64,000 bases of DNA from Christensenella timonensis (GTDB taxonomy: Bacteria; Bacillota; Clostridia; Christensenellales; Christensenellaceae), in contig NZ_FLKP01000002.1 of the NCBI RefSeq assembly GCF_900087015.1, forward strand, positions 1,116,001-1,180,000, written 5' to 3'. The notes beneath the pieces were generated by a model. It ran no database searches and was not told the DNA's origin. It saw only the letters and a program-made list of their open reading frames with translations. Of this stretch, positions 28,583 to 36,037 are shown in pieces; positions within the stretch are counted from its first letter, which is position 1, and each line of letters begins with the position of its first letter. The translations under genes were made by a program, and so were the position numbers.

Positions 28583-30670
28583 TTGGATATACGCGAACGG
28601 GTCTTGGAGACCATAGAAAACAAAATATACAGTACGCCGGAGGATTTGGCGCACGCGCTGGATGTTCCAATAGAAACGCTCCTGCCTGTGCTTGGTGAGC
28701 TGGAAGCAGAATACCGGATCGCAAAAACAAAGCATGGGAAATATACGCTTGCGTCTACCGTGGGGCTTTTCCGCGGGCAGATCGATTGCAAACAGGGCGG
28801 CTTTGCCTTTTTGCGCACGCCGGATTGGATGGATGATATCTTTATTCCGCCGTCCAAAAAGAACGGTGCGATGAACGGCGAAGATGTCCTTGTAAAGCTC
28901 GCAAGACACCAGGAGGAAGGCAAAAGCCTGGAAGGCGCAGTTGTCAAGATATTCTCGCAGCTTCCCATCACCACGGTGGGTACGGTCGATAAGAAAAACG
29001 GTACGGTTTTTGTCGTAAGCGACGACCGCAATGTCGATGATATTTATATCCCGAAGGAGAAGGCCAAAGGGCTTAGGAGCGGGCAGAAGGTCGTTGCATT
29101 GATCACGCGCCGCGCAGGGCGCGGAAAGAGTGCGGAGGGGAAGGTAACGGAAGTATTGGGCCGCACAGGGGAAAAAGGTGTGGACATCCTTGCCTATGCG
29201 CGCCGGTTTGGACTGATCGCGGAATTCGATGACAAGTGCAAAAAACAAGCGCAGGAACTGACCCGCGAAAAGCAAGACACCGCAGGCCGGACAGACTTGC
29301 GGGACAGGTTGGTCTTTACCATCGACGGTGCGGACGCCAAGGATTTAGATGACGCGGTCTCCCTGCGGCTACTTGATAACGGAAACTATGAGCTGGGCGT
29401 GCACATTGCCGACGTAAGCCATTACGTGCGGGAATCTACGCCGCTGGACAAGGAAGCGCTAAAACGAGGTACGAGCGTCTACATGGTGGACAGGGTGGTG
29501 CCTATGCTCCCTAAGGAGCTGTCCAATGACCTTTGCTCGCTGAACGCGGGCGAGGATAAGCTGGCGCTTTCATGCATCATGGAGTTAAGCGGCAAAGGCG
29601 AGACGGTCTCGCATACGATCGAGAATACGCTGATCCGTTCGTCTTACCGCCTGACCTACGATGGTGTGAACCGTATCCTTGATGGGGATGAGGAGGAAAC
29701 GAGGAAGTATGCGGAGATCGTGGAAACGATCCGGCAGATGGATGTGCTGGCAAAACAGCTGCGCGTACGCCGCTTTGAGAAGGGGAGTATTGACTTCAAT
29801 ATCGACGAGGCGGACATTATTTTAAATGACAGGGGTATACCGGTAGACGTGCGCGTCCGTGAGCGCGGCGACGCGGAAAAGTTGATCGAGGAATTCATGC
29901 TGCGCGCAAATATCACGGTGGCGGAACAGTATTATTATATGGAACTGCCGTTTTTGTACCGCATCCACGAGCAGCCGGACAGCGACCGGATGAAGGAGTT
30001 GGCGGTATTCCTCGGCAACTTCGGTATCAAGCTCAAAGGCTTCCAGAATATCCACCCGCACGCCATTGAGGAGGTGCTCGAAAAGGTGGAAGGGACGGAT
30101 GAGGCGGCCATCGTAAACCGTGTGACGTTGCGCGCCCTGAAAAAGGCAAAGTATGCGACGGAGCCGGTCTCGCATTTTGGGCTGGCGGCGGACAGGTATT
30201 GCCACTTTACTTCGCCCATCAGGCGCTATCCGGATTTGCAGGTGCACCGTATCATAAAGGCGGTTTTGGACGGCAGGATGGACGATAATTATATCCGCCA
30301 TTTAAATAAAATACTGCCGGAAGTGGCTGCGCAGACGAGTGCGAGGGAACGCAACGCGATCGAGGCGGAACGCGCGGCAGCGGATCTCAAAATGACGGAG
30401 TACATGACGCAGTTTGTGGGGCAGAAATTCCCGGCGGTGGTGTCCGGCGTAACGCGCTTTGGTATTTTTGCGGAGCTTGAGAATACGATCGAAGGGATGA
30501 TCCCCCTCGGGAGTTTGAAAGACGATTATTACGTTTATTATGAAAAAGAGTACTGTGTAATCGGGCAGCGTACCAAAAAGCGTATCACACTAGGGGATAA
30601 GGTCATGATACGCGTGGTTTCGGCAGATGTCGCGACGGCAAAAATTGAATTTACGTTTGATCAAAGTTAA
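28583..30670 (+). CDS. rnr: Ribonuclease R
   Basis: A 695-residue 3'-5' exoribonuclease that degrades structured RNA and acts with tmRNA in trans-translation quality control. It has an N-terminal winged helix (about 1-65), cold-shock domains, the RNB catalytic domain ([15 protein letters not shown] with the metal-binding Asp residues; IADVSHYV) and a C-terminal S1 domain (about 610-690). An ATG at 28565 abuts the terminator T run without a ribosome site; TTG at 28583 has AAAGGAAA at proper distance and is preferred. smpB and ssrA follow directly. Confidence 0.94.
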   Translation: MDIRERVLETIENKIYSTPEDLAHALDVPIETLLPVLGELEAEYRIAKTKHGKYTLASTVGLFRGQIDCKQGGFAFLRTPDWMDDIFIPPSKKNGAMNGEDVLVKLARHQEEGKSLEGAVVKIFSQLPITTVGTVDKKNGTVFVVSDDRNVDDIYIPKEKAKGLRSGQKVVALITRRAGRGKSAEGKVTEVLGRTGEKGVDILAYARRFGLIAEFDDKCKKQAQELTREKQDTAGRTDLRDRLVFTIDGADAKDLDDAVSLRLLDNGNYELGVHIADVSHYVRESTPLDKEALKRGTSVYMVDRVVPMLPKELSNDLCSLNAGEDKLALSCIMELSGKGETVSHTIENTLIRSSYRLTYDGVNRILDGDEEETRKYAEIVETIRQMDVLAKQLRVRRFEKGSIDFNIDEADIILNDRGIPVDVRVRERGDAEKLIEEFMLRANITVAEQYYYMELPFLYRIHEQPDSDRMKELAVFLGNFGIKLKGFQNIHPHAIEEVLEKVEGTDEAAIVNRVTLRALKKAKYATEPVSHFGLAADRYCHFTSPIRRYPDLQVHRIIKAVLDGRMDDNYIRHLNKILPEVAAQTSARERNAIEAERAAADLKMTEYMTQFVGQKFPAVVSGVTRFGIFAELENTIEGMIPLGSLKDDYYVYYEKEYCVIGQRTKKRITLGDKVMIRVVSADVATAKIEFTFDQS

Positions 30671-30711
30671 GGTATAATAGGAAACGGTATCCTAAGGAAA
30701 AGGAAAGAGTT

Positions 30712-31155
30712 ATGAGCGGGGTAAAGCTGCTCGCGCAAAATAAAAAGGCGTGGCATGATTATTTCATAGACGATAAATACGAAGCGGGCATCGAGCTCGT
30801 GGGCACGGAGGTCAAATCCTGCCGCATGGCGAAGGTGAACCTGCGGGATTCGTATGTGCAAGTGAAAAACGGCGAAGCGTTTGTCAACAACATGCACATT
30901 AGCCCGTACGAAAAGGGAAATATCTTCAACCGCGATCCGCTGCGGGTGCGCAAGCTGCTGCTTCATAAGCGCGAGATCATGAAGCTGTTGGGCCTCACGT
31001 CGCAAAAGGGGCTCACGCTTATTCCGCTCAAGATGTATCTTAAGGCGGGAAAGGTCAAGCTGGAGGTCGGCGTATGCCGGGGCAAACACCTTTACGACAA
31101 GCGGCACGACCTTAAGGAAAAAGCGATTAAGAGGGATATGGAAAGAAGGATGTAA
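30712..31155 (+). CDS. smpB: SsrA-binding protein SmpB
   Basis: A 147-residue beta-barrel RNA-binding protein that brings tmRNA into stalled ribosomes. [27 protein letters not shown], split over the first strands, and the C-terminal [18 protein letters not shown] are typical; the last part becomes a helix in the mRNA channel. The ATG follows AAAGGAAAGAG. ssrA starts 28 bp behind its stop codon. Confidence 0.97.
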   Translation: MSGVKLLAQNKKAWHDYFIDDKYEAGIELVGTEVKSCRMAKVNLRDSYVQVKNGEAFVNNMHISPYEKGNIFNRDPLRVRKLLLHKREIMKLLGLTSQKGLTLIPLKMYLKAGKVKLEVGVCRGKHLYDKRHDLKEKAIKRDMERRM

Positions 31156-31182
31156 CAACATCCTTTCTATACAACTGAATAT

Positions 31183-31567
31183 GGGGGCGTAAATGGTTTC
31201 GACGGGGGCATTTGTGAGGCCGATAAGCAAGCCGCAGTTTCAGAAGTTCTGCGTTAAAAAATCTGACTTAAATACAAATGCTAAAACAAACAAAACTGCA
31301 GAGGTGGGTTCTCCCGCTCTGCTCGCTGCTTAATTAAATAGCAGCCTTCCGACCTCTCTTTTCCTGTTTGGGAGAGAATCGGGAGCAAATTTAAAACAGG
31401 GTACTATATTGCCAAAGCTTTGCGGCAATACGGATTTTATGAAGCTACCTCTTACGGTTTTTGTGGCTGGGGGCCTAAAAGAGGGAATTTAACAAAAGCC
31501 AATAAGCTTGTAGAAAGTCGGTCGGGCAGGCTTTCGGACGCGGGTTCGACTCCCGCCGCCTCCACCA
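31183..31567 (+). ncRNA. ssrA: tmRNA (ssrA)
   Basis: The 385-nt transfer-messenger RNA that rescues stalled ribosomes. The 5' end GGGGGCGTAAATGGTTTCGA is the universal tmRNA start. The 3' tRNA-like end contains GGTTCGACTCC (T arm) and CGCCTCC-A-CCA; the 7-bp acceptor stem closes with one G-U pair. The reading frame ends at the TAA of 31331-31333; read back from it, with the resume codon taken as GCT at 31280, the tag is AKTNKTAEVGSPALLAA. The CCA is encoded. It ends exactly at the junction with a mobile element. Confidence 0.95.
31560..31567 (+). repeat. Putative attachment core, left copy (CTCCACCA)
   Basis: The last 8 bases of ssrA, CTCCACCA, recur at 39921-39928, close to the stop codon of the serine recombinase. 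The two copies bracket all mobile-element genes. The bases two to four further on (AAT) also match. An 8-bp match is short, so this is an inference from position. Confidence 0.5.
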
Positions 31568-31625
31568 GAATACGAAGCGTTGAACTCGGTTTCATCAGAA
31601 ACATGTTCGCGCTTGCAATAGAAAT

Positions 31626-31656
31626 AGAGGTCAACCGATAAGGCTGGCCTCTTTTC
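31626..31656 (+). terminator. Hairpin with T run downstream of ssrA
   Basis: AGAGGTC pairs with GGCCTCT (7 bp, one G-U) and is followed by TTTT. It now terminates ssrA, although it would belong to the element if the junction at 31567 is right. Confidence 0.6.
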
Positions 31657-31810
31657 TTATGCCTTTTTGGGGTCTCTCATTTAACAGAAGCGGGTTTTCA
31701 TGCTTTCTACGGGGTTTATACAGGGGGAAGTCGTTCTGATGAAAATATCGAGCGTTAATGACTGTATGCTTCTGACAGTTTTCGTAGATTCCCGCTTCTG
31801 GCGAGAATTA

Positions 31811-32023
31811 TACACAGAAAACTATTATGCTGTGTAAACTGTGTACAACTGTGTATAAAACAATACCGAACCGAAAAGTTTCCGCTCCTACACTACACGC
31901 GCCCCCGCTTTTGGGCTTGTGGGGGGCGCCGACATCTAACTGTGCAAACTGTGTACAACTGTGTATATTTCGTAAAAATACACAGTTAATATTGATTTTT
32001 TAACTGTGTATGTGTATACTACG
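31811..32023 (+). other. Probable rolling-circle double-strand origin with iterons and nick-like site
   Basis: The heptamer CTGTGTA occurs as two sets of three (31830, 31839, 31849 and 31940 as CTGTGCA, 31949, 31959), 9-10 bp apart within a set; the sets are 110 bp apart. Another copy lies at 32004 and inverted copies at 31811 and 31979. The inverted copy at 31979-31989 and 32000-32010 form an 11-bp inverted repeat. A GC-rich inverted repeat (GCGCCCCC / GGGGGCGC) lies between the sets. TACTACG at 32017-32023 equals the core of the pMV158 RepB nick sequence. All of this precedes rep. Confidence 0.7.
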
Positions 32024-32043
32024 GAGTGAAAGGTGGTGATTCC

Positions 32044-33747
32044 ATGGCAGACGATACAGTTGCAATTCAGGCATCAGGTGATAAGACCCCGCGCGGGCGA
32101 ATCTTTAATTGCCTGCAATATGAGTATAATCCGAAGACGGGTGCTTGCCTGAACTTTACAGAAGCAAATATTCTTGCCTGCATGAAGCATAAGACAATCA
32201 CCAGATATGCCTATATTAAGCATGATAAAGACGTCGTGACTGAGTCTGATATTGAGACTGGGCGTGGGACATACACAGACGCTGATCTGAATAAGCCGAA
32301 GGGCGTTCATTGGCACGTTGTGATAGAGACGGCGAATAATGCTTATCCTGCCAGCACGATAGCAAAGTGGTTGAATATACCTGAGAACATGGTTGAAATT
32401 CCGAAGGGGCGCGGGGCTTTTATTGATTGCGTCGAGTACCTTCGTCATTCAGATATTCATCAAGCTCTCAAAGGAAAGTACGAGTACGGCGTGGATGAGG
32501 TAAAGGCAAATTTCGACTGGCAGACCGAGGTCGAGGCTCTTATTCTCCGTAAGACGGAATACGAACGTCCGCTCTCCGAGAAGGAATACGTAAAGAACTC
32601 TGTTCTTTACAAAGGTATGACCATTCGAGAGGTTATCGACCGCTATCCTACTCTCTATCAAGAAGAACTGACCACGTTACAGAAATTGCGTCTTGAGTAT
32701 CTTAACCGTAACGCTCCGATGCCACCGTTCCGTGTGAACTATTACATCTACGGTAATAGCGGAACGGGTAAGGACACAATGGCTCATTCATTGGCAAAAG
32801 CCCTGTTCTCGAACATGGAATATGACGATGATGTTTACTTTGAGATAGGCTCAAAGAAGGTCACGTTTAGCGGATATGATGGACAACCCGTCATCATCTG
32901 GTCAGAGTTCCGCGCGGACACATTTGTTGATGCGCTGGGCGGTTATGAAAGTGTTCTGGGAACGATTGATATAATCCCGAAGAACAAGCGCGAGCATAAG
33001 AAGTACGGGGATATAAGGCTTGTGAATGCGGTCAATATTGTGACCAGCACACAGGACTATCGGGACTTTCTGCGTGGACTTGTTCAAGAAGGTGACCCAG
33101 ACCCGACACAGGCAAACAGACGCTTCCCGATTATTATACCCATCCATGCGGACTACTTTGACATCATGTTGAACGAGGGGTATCTCGGCGGGGATGCCTT
33201 TTCCGAGTACAGGGCATGGCGTCAGGTCAGAGGGTCGTTTGGTGAACTGGCAAGGAAGTTGAATAGTCGTCCTGACCTCTTCCAGAGGGCAGAACGTTTG
33301 CTCTCCACTCATGCGGTCAATGCACACAATTTGATAGTCGAGAACATCAAGTCGGATCCGTTCGCTGACAAATCTGATGACGAGGTTCTTGCCATACTGA
33401 AAGCCGACGGCTACGGTGAATATAAGACCGCTGACGAGATTAAAGCAGATGCAGAAGAACGGTTCCTTAATGAGATGGTTAAGGACGAGCAAGCCTGCTT
33501 TGACAAGTTGGTGGATTTCGCTCACTGGTTCTGGGATGAGTTCGTTTCACATTTGAACCGTGAGAAGTTTTACAAGTATCTGGACACTGATGATAAGACT
33601 GCTTATCAGAAGGGCTTTCTGGATGATATGGATTTCTCTGATATCGAGAGGGCTATCCATAATTACGGTTATGAGAACATGATTCTTCGCTATAATGAGA
33701 AGGTCATTCGCGGAGCGCTTGAACTTGTCTGGCTGGGAGATTTATAA
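32044..33747 (+). CDS. Rep: HUH endonuclease (Rep_2/RepB-like) fused to a P-loop helicase domain
   Basis: A 567-residue replication initiator. The N-terminal nuclease (about 15-155) resembles pMV158 RepB: YAYIKHDKD (56-63), the metal-binding H89-W-H91 in VHWHVVIE and the likely nucleophile Y132 in VEYLRHSD. From about 225 on there is an ATPase with Walker A GNSGTGKD (237-244) and a Walker B-like PVIIWSEF (282-289), as in superfamily 3-type Rep helicases. RepB itself lacks such a domain. The ATG at 32044 follows AAAGGTGG; an upstream GTG (32026) is less likely. The candidate origin lies just upstream, so nicking in cis is expected. Confidence 0.85.
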   Translation: MADDTVAIQASGDKTPRGRIFNCLQYEYNPKTGACLNFTEANILACMKHKTITRYAYIKHDKDVVTESDIETGRGTYTDADLNKPKGVHWHVVIETANNAYPASTIAKWLNIPENMVEIPKGRGAFIDCVEYLRHSDIHQALKGKYEYGVDEVKANFDWQTEVEALILRKTEYERPLSEKEYVKNSVLYKGMTIREVIDRYPTLYQEELTTLQKLRLEYLNRNAPMPPFRVNYYIYGNSGTGKDTMAHSLAKALFSNMEYDDDVYFEIGSKKVTFSGYDGQPVIIWSEFRADTFVDALGGYESVLGTIDIIPKNKREHKKYGDIRLVNAVNIVTSTQDYRDFLRGLVQEGDPDPTQANRRFPIIIPIHADYFDIMLNEGYLGGDAFSEYRAWRQVRGSFGELARKLNSRPDLFQRAERLLSTHAVNAHNLIVENIKSDPFADKSDDEVLAILKADGYGEYKTADEIKADAEERFLNEMVKDEQACFDKLVDFAHWFWDEFVSHLNREKFYKYLDTDDKTAYQKGFLDDMDFSDIERAIHNYGYENMILRYNEKVIRGALELVWLGDL

Positions 33748-33871
33748 TCCACCCTCTTGCCTTCTAAGACATCTCGATTATACTCATAGTGATAACTGAA
33801 TAACGGGTCTGACATACCCAGACAAAACTGTTGGTCGATTTACCGAAAGGTATCTGAGTGCTGAAAAGCGT

Positions 33872-33921
33872 CGCCCTGATAGGATTTACGGAAATTCCGT
33901 ATCTTATCGGGGCGTTCTTTA
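33872..33921 (+). terminator. Long imperfect hairpin after rep
   Basis: CGCCCTGATAGGATTTACGG pairs imperfectly with CCGTATCTTATCGGGGCG, followed by TTCTTTATTT. It can stop transcription of rep; a single-strand origin role is also possible for a rolling-circle element. Confidence 0.6.
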
Positions 33922-33942
33922 TTTCGAAAGGAGATTTTAAAT

Positions 33943-34278
33943 ATGTCGAGCAGAATTAAATCGAGTGAAGAAATTACTGCTGAGGCCGATGAGCTTCAGA
34001 AGAAACTTGCTGGGCTTCGAAAGGAAGCACGCAAGCTGAAGAAGTTGGAGGAGCAGGCAGAAGCTGATGCAAGGAGACAGAAGGACATTGCGTATGCTTT
34101 GGAGTTCATCGAGTTTGCGAAGCGATTGCGTTTCCAGAACGGTAATGACAGCTACTTCGATTACATCGCAAGGAAGCTGGCTGAGAGCAAAGCGACATCT
34201 GGAAACGTAGCGTCAGTTGCCGTTCCGGCAACGACGCTTAGACAGGGTGAGCCGTCTGGCAAGGGGCAGCGCCCATAA
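33943..34278 (+). CDS. Small coiled-coil protein of the mobile element
   Basis: A 111-residue charged protein. Residues about 8-60 form a predicted coiled coil (EADELQKKLAGLRKEARKLK), followed by a helix with FIEFAKRLRFQNGNDSYFDYIARKL and a Ser/Gly/Pro-rich tail. I do not recognise a family. It has a good ribosome site (AAAGGAG) and sits between rep and the relaxase, directly before the oriT-like repeats. A relaxosome accessory or a replication cofactor is a reasonable guess from position only. Confidence 0.65.
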   Translation: MSSRIKSSEEITAEADELQKKLAGLRKEARKLKKLEEQAEADARRQKDIAYALEFIEFAKRLRFQNGNDSYFDYIARKLAESKATSGNVASVAVPATTLRQGEPSGKGQRP

Positions 34279-34304
34279 GAAGACGCTGACGGCAGGAGGA
34301 CGGA

Positions 34305-34352
34305 GGGTCTGTTTACAGACCCAGAGGACATTATACTGGGACTGTAAACAGT
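34305..34352 (+). other. Inverted repeats before the relaxase gene, candidate oriT or operator
   Basis: A perfect 8-bp inverted repeat GGGTCTGT-TT-ACAGACCC (34305-34322) is followed 18 bp later by ACTGT-AA-ACAGT (34341-34352). The two share the half-site CTGT/ACAG. Location 32 bp before the relaxase start fits an origin of transfer or an autoregulatory operator. Confidence 0.45.
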
Positions 34353-34383
34353 CTTCGGACGATACGAGGAAGGAGTGATGTGA

Positions 34384-35736
34384 ATGGGCTGGAAATGTGC
34401 GCCTCAGGTGATGGGTCTTGTCCGAGGGGAACCGAAAGCAGGACAGAAGCACCGAGCAAACGGTCGCAAGATTGCGATGGAAGCAGGATATGAACGAGCG
34501 TCTCTCAGCGACACACTGGACAGAACTCGCTCCAACCAGAATGAATATGAAGGTTATAGGAGCGGAAAAGAGTTCTGGGATGTGATGGAGCAAGAGGCTT
34601 CTGAGTATCGTGTTCAGGTGAAAGGCAAGACAAAGACGGGCGAAGAGATCATCCGAGAAAAGGGATTGCAACACAATGCCGTTATCGGATGGGCTGTGAT
34701 TTATAATCCGCCTGCTGAAGTTTGCCGAGACTGGACACAGGCACAGTATAAGAAATTCCATGAGGACTGCCAGGAATGCATGGGGCTCATCTCTCCGATT
34801 TTCCGAAAGGAAAATATCAGGATGACCGCATTCCATAAGGACGAAGGTGTTCCTGCCGATGATGGTGAAGAGCCTGATGGACATTTTCATGACTTAGGTA
34901 TTTCGCTGGACGAAAATGGTCATTATTGCGGAACCACGATTGACGCGAAGTTGCTGGTGACAATTAACAAGAAGTTCCCTGCTCTTATGCGTGAGCGTGG
35001 CTGGGATATGGATGATCTGGATGTCACCGATTTCGACCGTGCGAAGGTGGATTCCGATTACAAGGCTGAACGCGATTTCAAGCGTGGGCAGTCTGGAAAA
35101 TCAGTCAATCAGCATATCAGACGGACGGCTGAAAAGTTGATGGATGATGCAGAAGCGATACACGCGGAAGCAAATAATGAGAAACAGGAAGTTATTAAAC
35201 TCGCGAAGCGAAGCAGAAAGGCAGATCAAGAACGACTTGATATACTCAATCATAATCGTGATGTTCTGAATAAGCAGGAAAAAAGGATTGATGAGTCAAG
35301 GCGAATTATCGAAGAGTCTTTCCGTGCTATGGTGAGAATAATGCGTGGTGAAGGTCACGAAGATGATGAAATCGAAGTGCCTGAAAAGAATGTTTCAATA
35401 GCAGATGCGTTACGTAATGAAATGAATGCATGGCAGGAACGGCTTGTCAAGGAAGAGCAAGAGCGTGAACGCCTTGCTCATGAGAGATGGGAAAAAGAAC
35501 GTCAGGCTCTTCTTGATAATATGCGCTCGATGGTGGAGCGAATTGAGAAGTCTGCTGATAGAGATGAAAGCCGTAAACATTTCATGGAAACTCATTGGAT
35601 CAAGAGTACGGGTGAATCATTCGAAGACGTTTATCAGCGTGATATTGCTAAGATGCATAAATATGATGCGGGACTTGCAAGACAGGTCGAAGAGATGGCT
35701 GGAAGTAAGTCTGAGGATGAAACGCAGAAGCAGTAG
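34384..35736 (+). CDS. MobV-like relaxase (Mob_Pre family) with long coiled-coil tail
   Basis: A 450-residue mobilization protein that would nick at oriT and lead the strand in conjugation. The family metal-binding motif HxDE...HxH is present as H151-KDE and H167-F-H169, but with a longer acidic spacer than the usual HxDExxPHxH. The N-terminal LDRTRSNQNEYEG also fits. From about 235 to 400 the protein is a charged coiled coil typical of this family. AAGGAG precedes the ATG by 8 nt. With no conjugation pore genes present, it implies mobilization by a helper element. Confidence 0.8.
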   Translation: MGWKCAPQVMGLVRGEPKAGQKHRANGRKIAMEAGYERASLSDTLDRTRSNQNEYEGYRSGKEFWDVMEQEASEYRVQVKGKTKTGEEIIREKGLQHNAVIGWAVIYNPPAEVCRDWTQAQYKKFHEDCQECMGLISPIFRKENIRMTAFHKDEGVPADDGEEPDGHFHDLGISLDENGHYCGTTIDAKLLVTINKKFPALMRERGWDMDDLDVTDFDRAKVDSDYKAERDFKRGQSGKSVNQHIRRTAEKLMDDAEAIHAEANNEKQEVIKLAKRSRKADQERLDILNHNRDVLNKQEKRIDESRRIIEESFRAMVRIMRGEGHEDDEIEVPEKNVSIADALRNEMNAWQERLVKEEQERERLAHERWEKERQALLDNMRSMVERIEKSADRDESRKHFMETHWIKSTGESFEDVYQRDIAKMHKYDAGLARQVEEMAGSKSEDETQKQ

Positions 35737-35755
35737 TAGTCTGTGTGCGTAATGT

Positions 35756-35785
35756 GGGCAACTTCATAAAGTTGTCCATATTTTC
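35756..35785 (+). terminator. Terminator after the relaxase gene
   Basis: A 9-bp stem GGGCAACTT / AAGTTGTCC with a CATA loop, then ATATTTT. Confidence 0.7.
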
Positions 35786-35810
35786 ACACAGATTGTTTTA
35801 TTATAGCGTC

Positions 35811-35839
35811 TTGAAAAACCACGGTTTTTGTGTTACACT
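35811..35839 (+). promoter_or_regulatory. Promoter and possible operator of the RHH/restriction-modification operon
   Basis: TTGAAA, 17 bp, TACACT. The spacer contains the short palindrome AAAAACC-AC-GGTTTTT, a likely binding site for the ribbon-helix-helix protein encoded first in the operon. Confidence 0.6.
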
Positions 35840-35878
35840 ACTACACGAACACACAGAGAGTTCACGGAGGGTCATATT

Positions 35879-36037
35879 ATGGCAGAACGTAATCTTGAAA
35901 ATATCACCGTCACGATGACGAAGGAAGAAAAGAAAGCCTTGAAGCAGGCTGCGCTGGACAACGACTGTTCGGTGTCTGAGCTTATCCGTCGCTGGCTGGA
36001 AGAATACAGGGCGAAGGAGGCTGATAAGCGTGGCTAA
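35879..36037 (+). CDS. Ribbon-helix-helix (CopG/Arc-type) regulator
   Basis: A 52-residue protein with a short beta strand (NITVTMTKEE) and two helices (KALKQAALDN and SVSELIRRWLEEY), the CopG-type DNA-binding fold. The ATG at 35879 follows GGAGGG. It overlaps the modification-nuclease gene by 8 bp, so it probably controls timing of the restriction-modification genes, as C proteins do in other systems; it could also be a plasmid copy-number repressor. Confidence 0.75.
   Translation: MAERNLENITVTMTKEEKKALKQAALDNDCSVSELIRRWLEEYRAKEADKRG

Noticed and set aside
31500-31567. Stand-alone tRNA gene at the ssrA 3' end
   Set aside because: The T arm and CCA belong to the tRNA-like domain of tmRNA; there is no anticodon arm.
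31830-31966. CRISPR or tandem-repeat locus upstream of rep
   Set aside because: Units are only 7-10 bp and are arranged like initiator-binding iterons before a rep gene.
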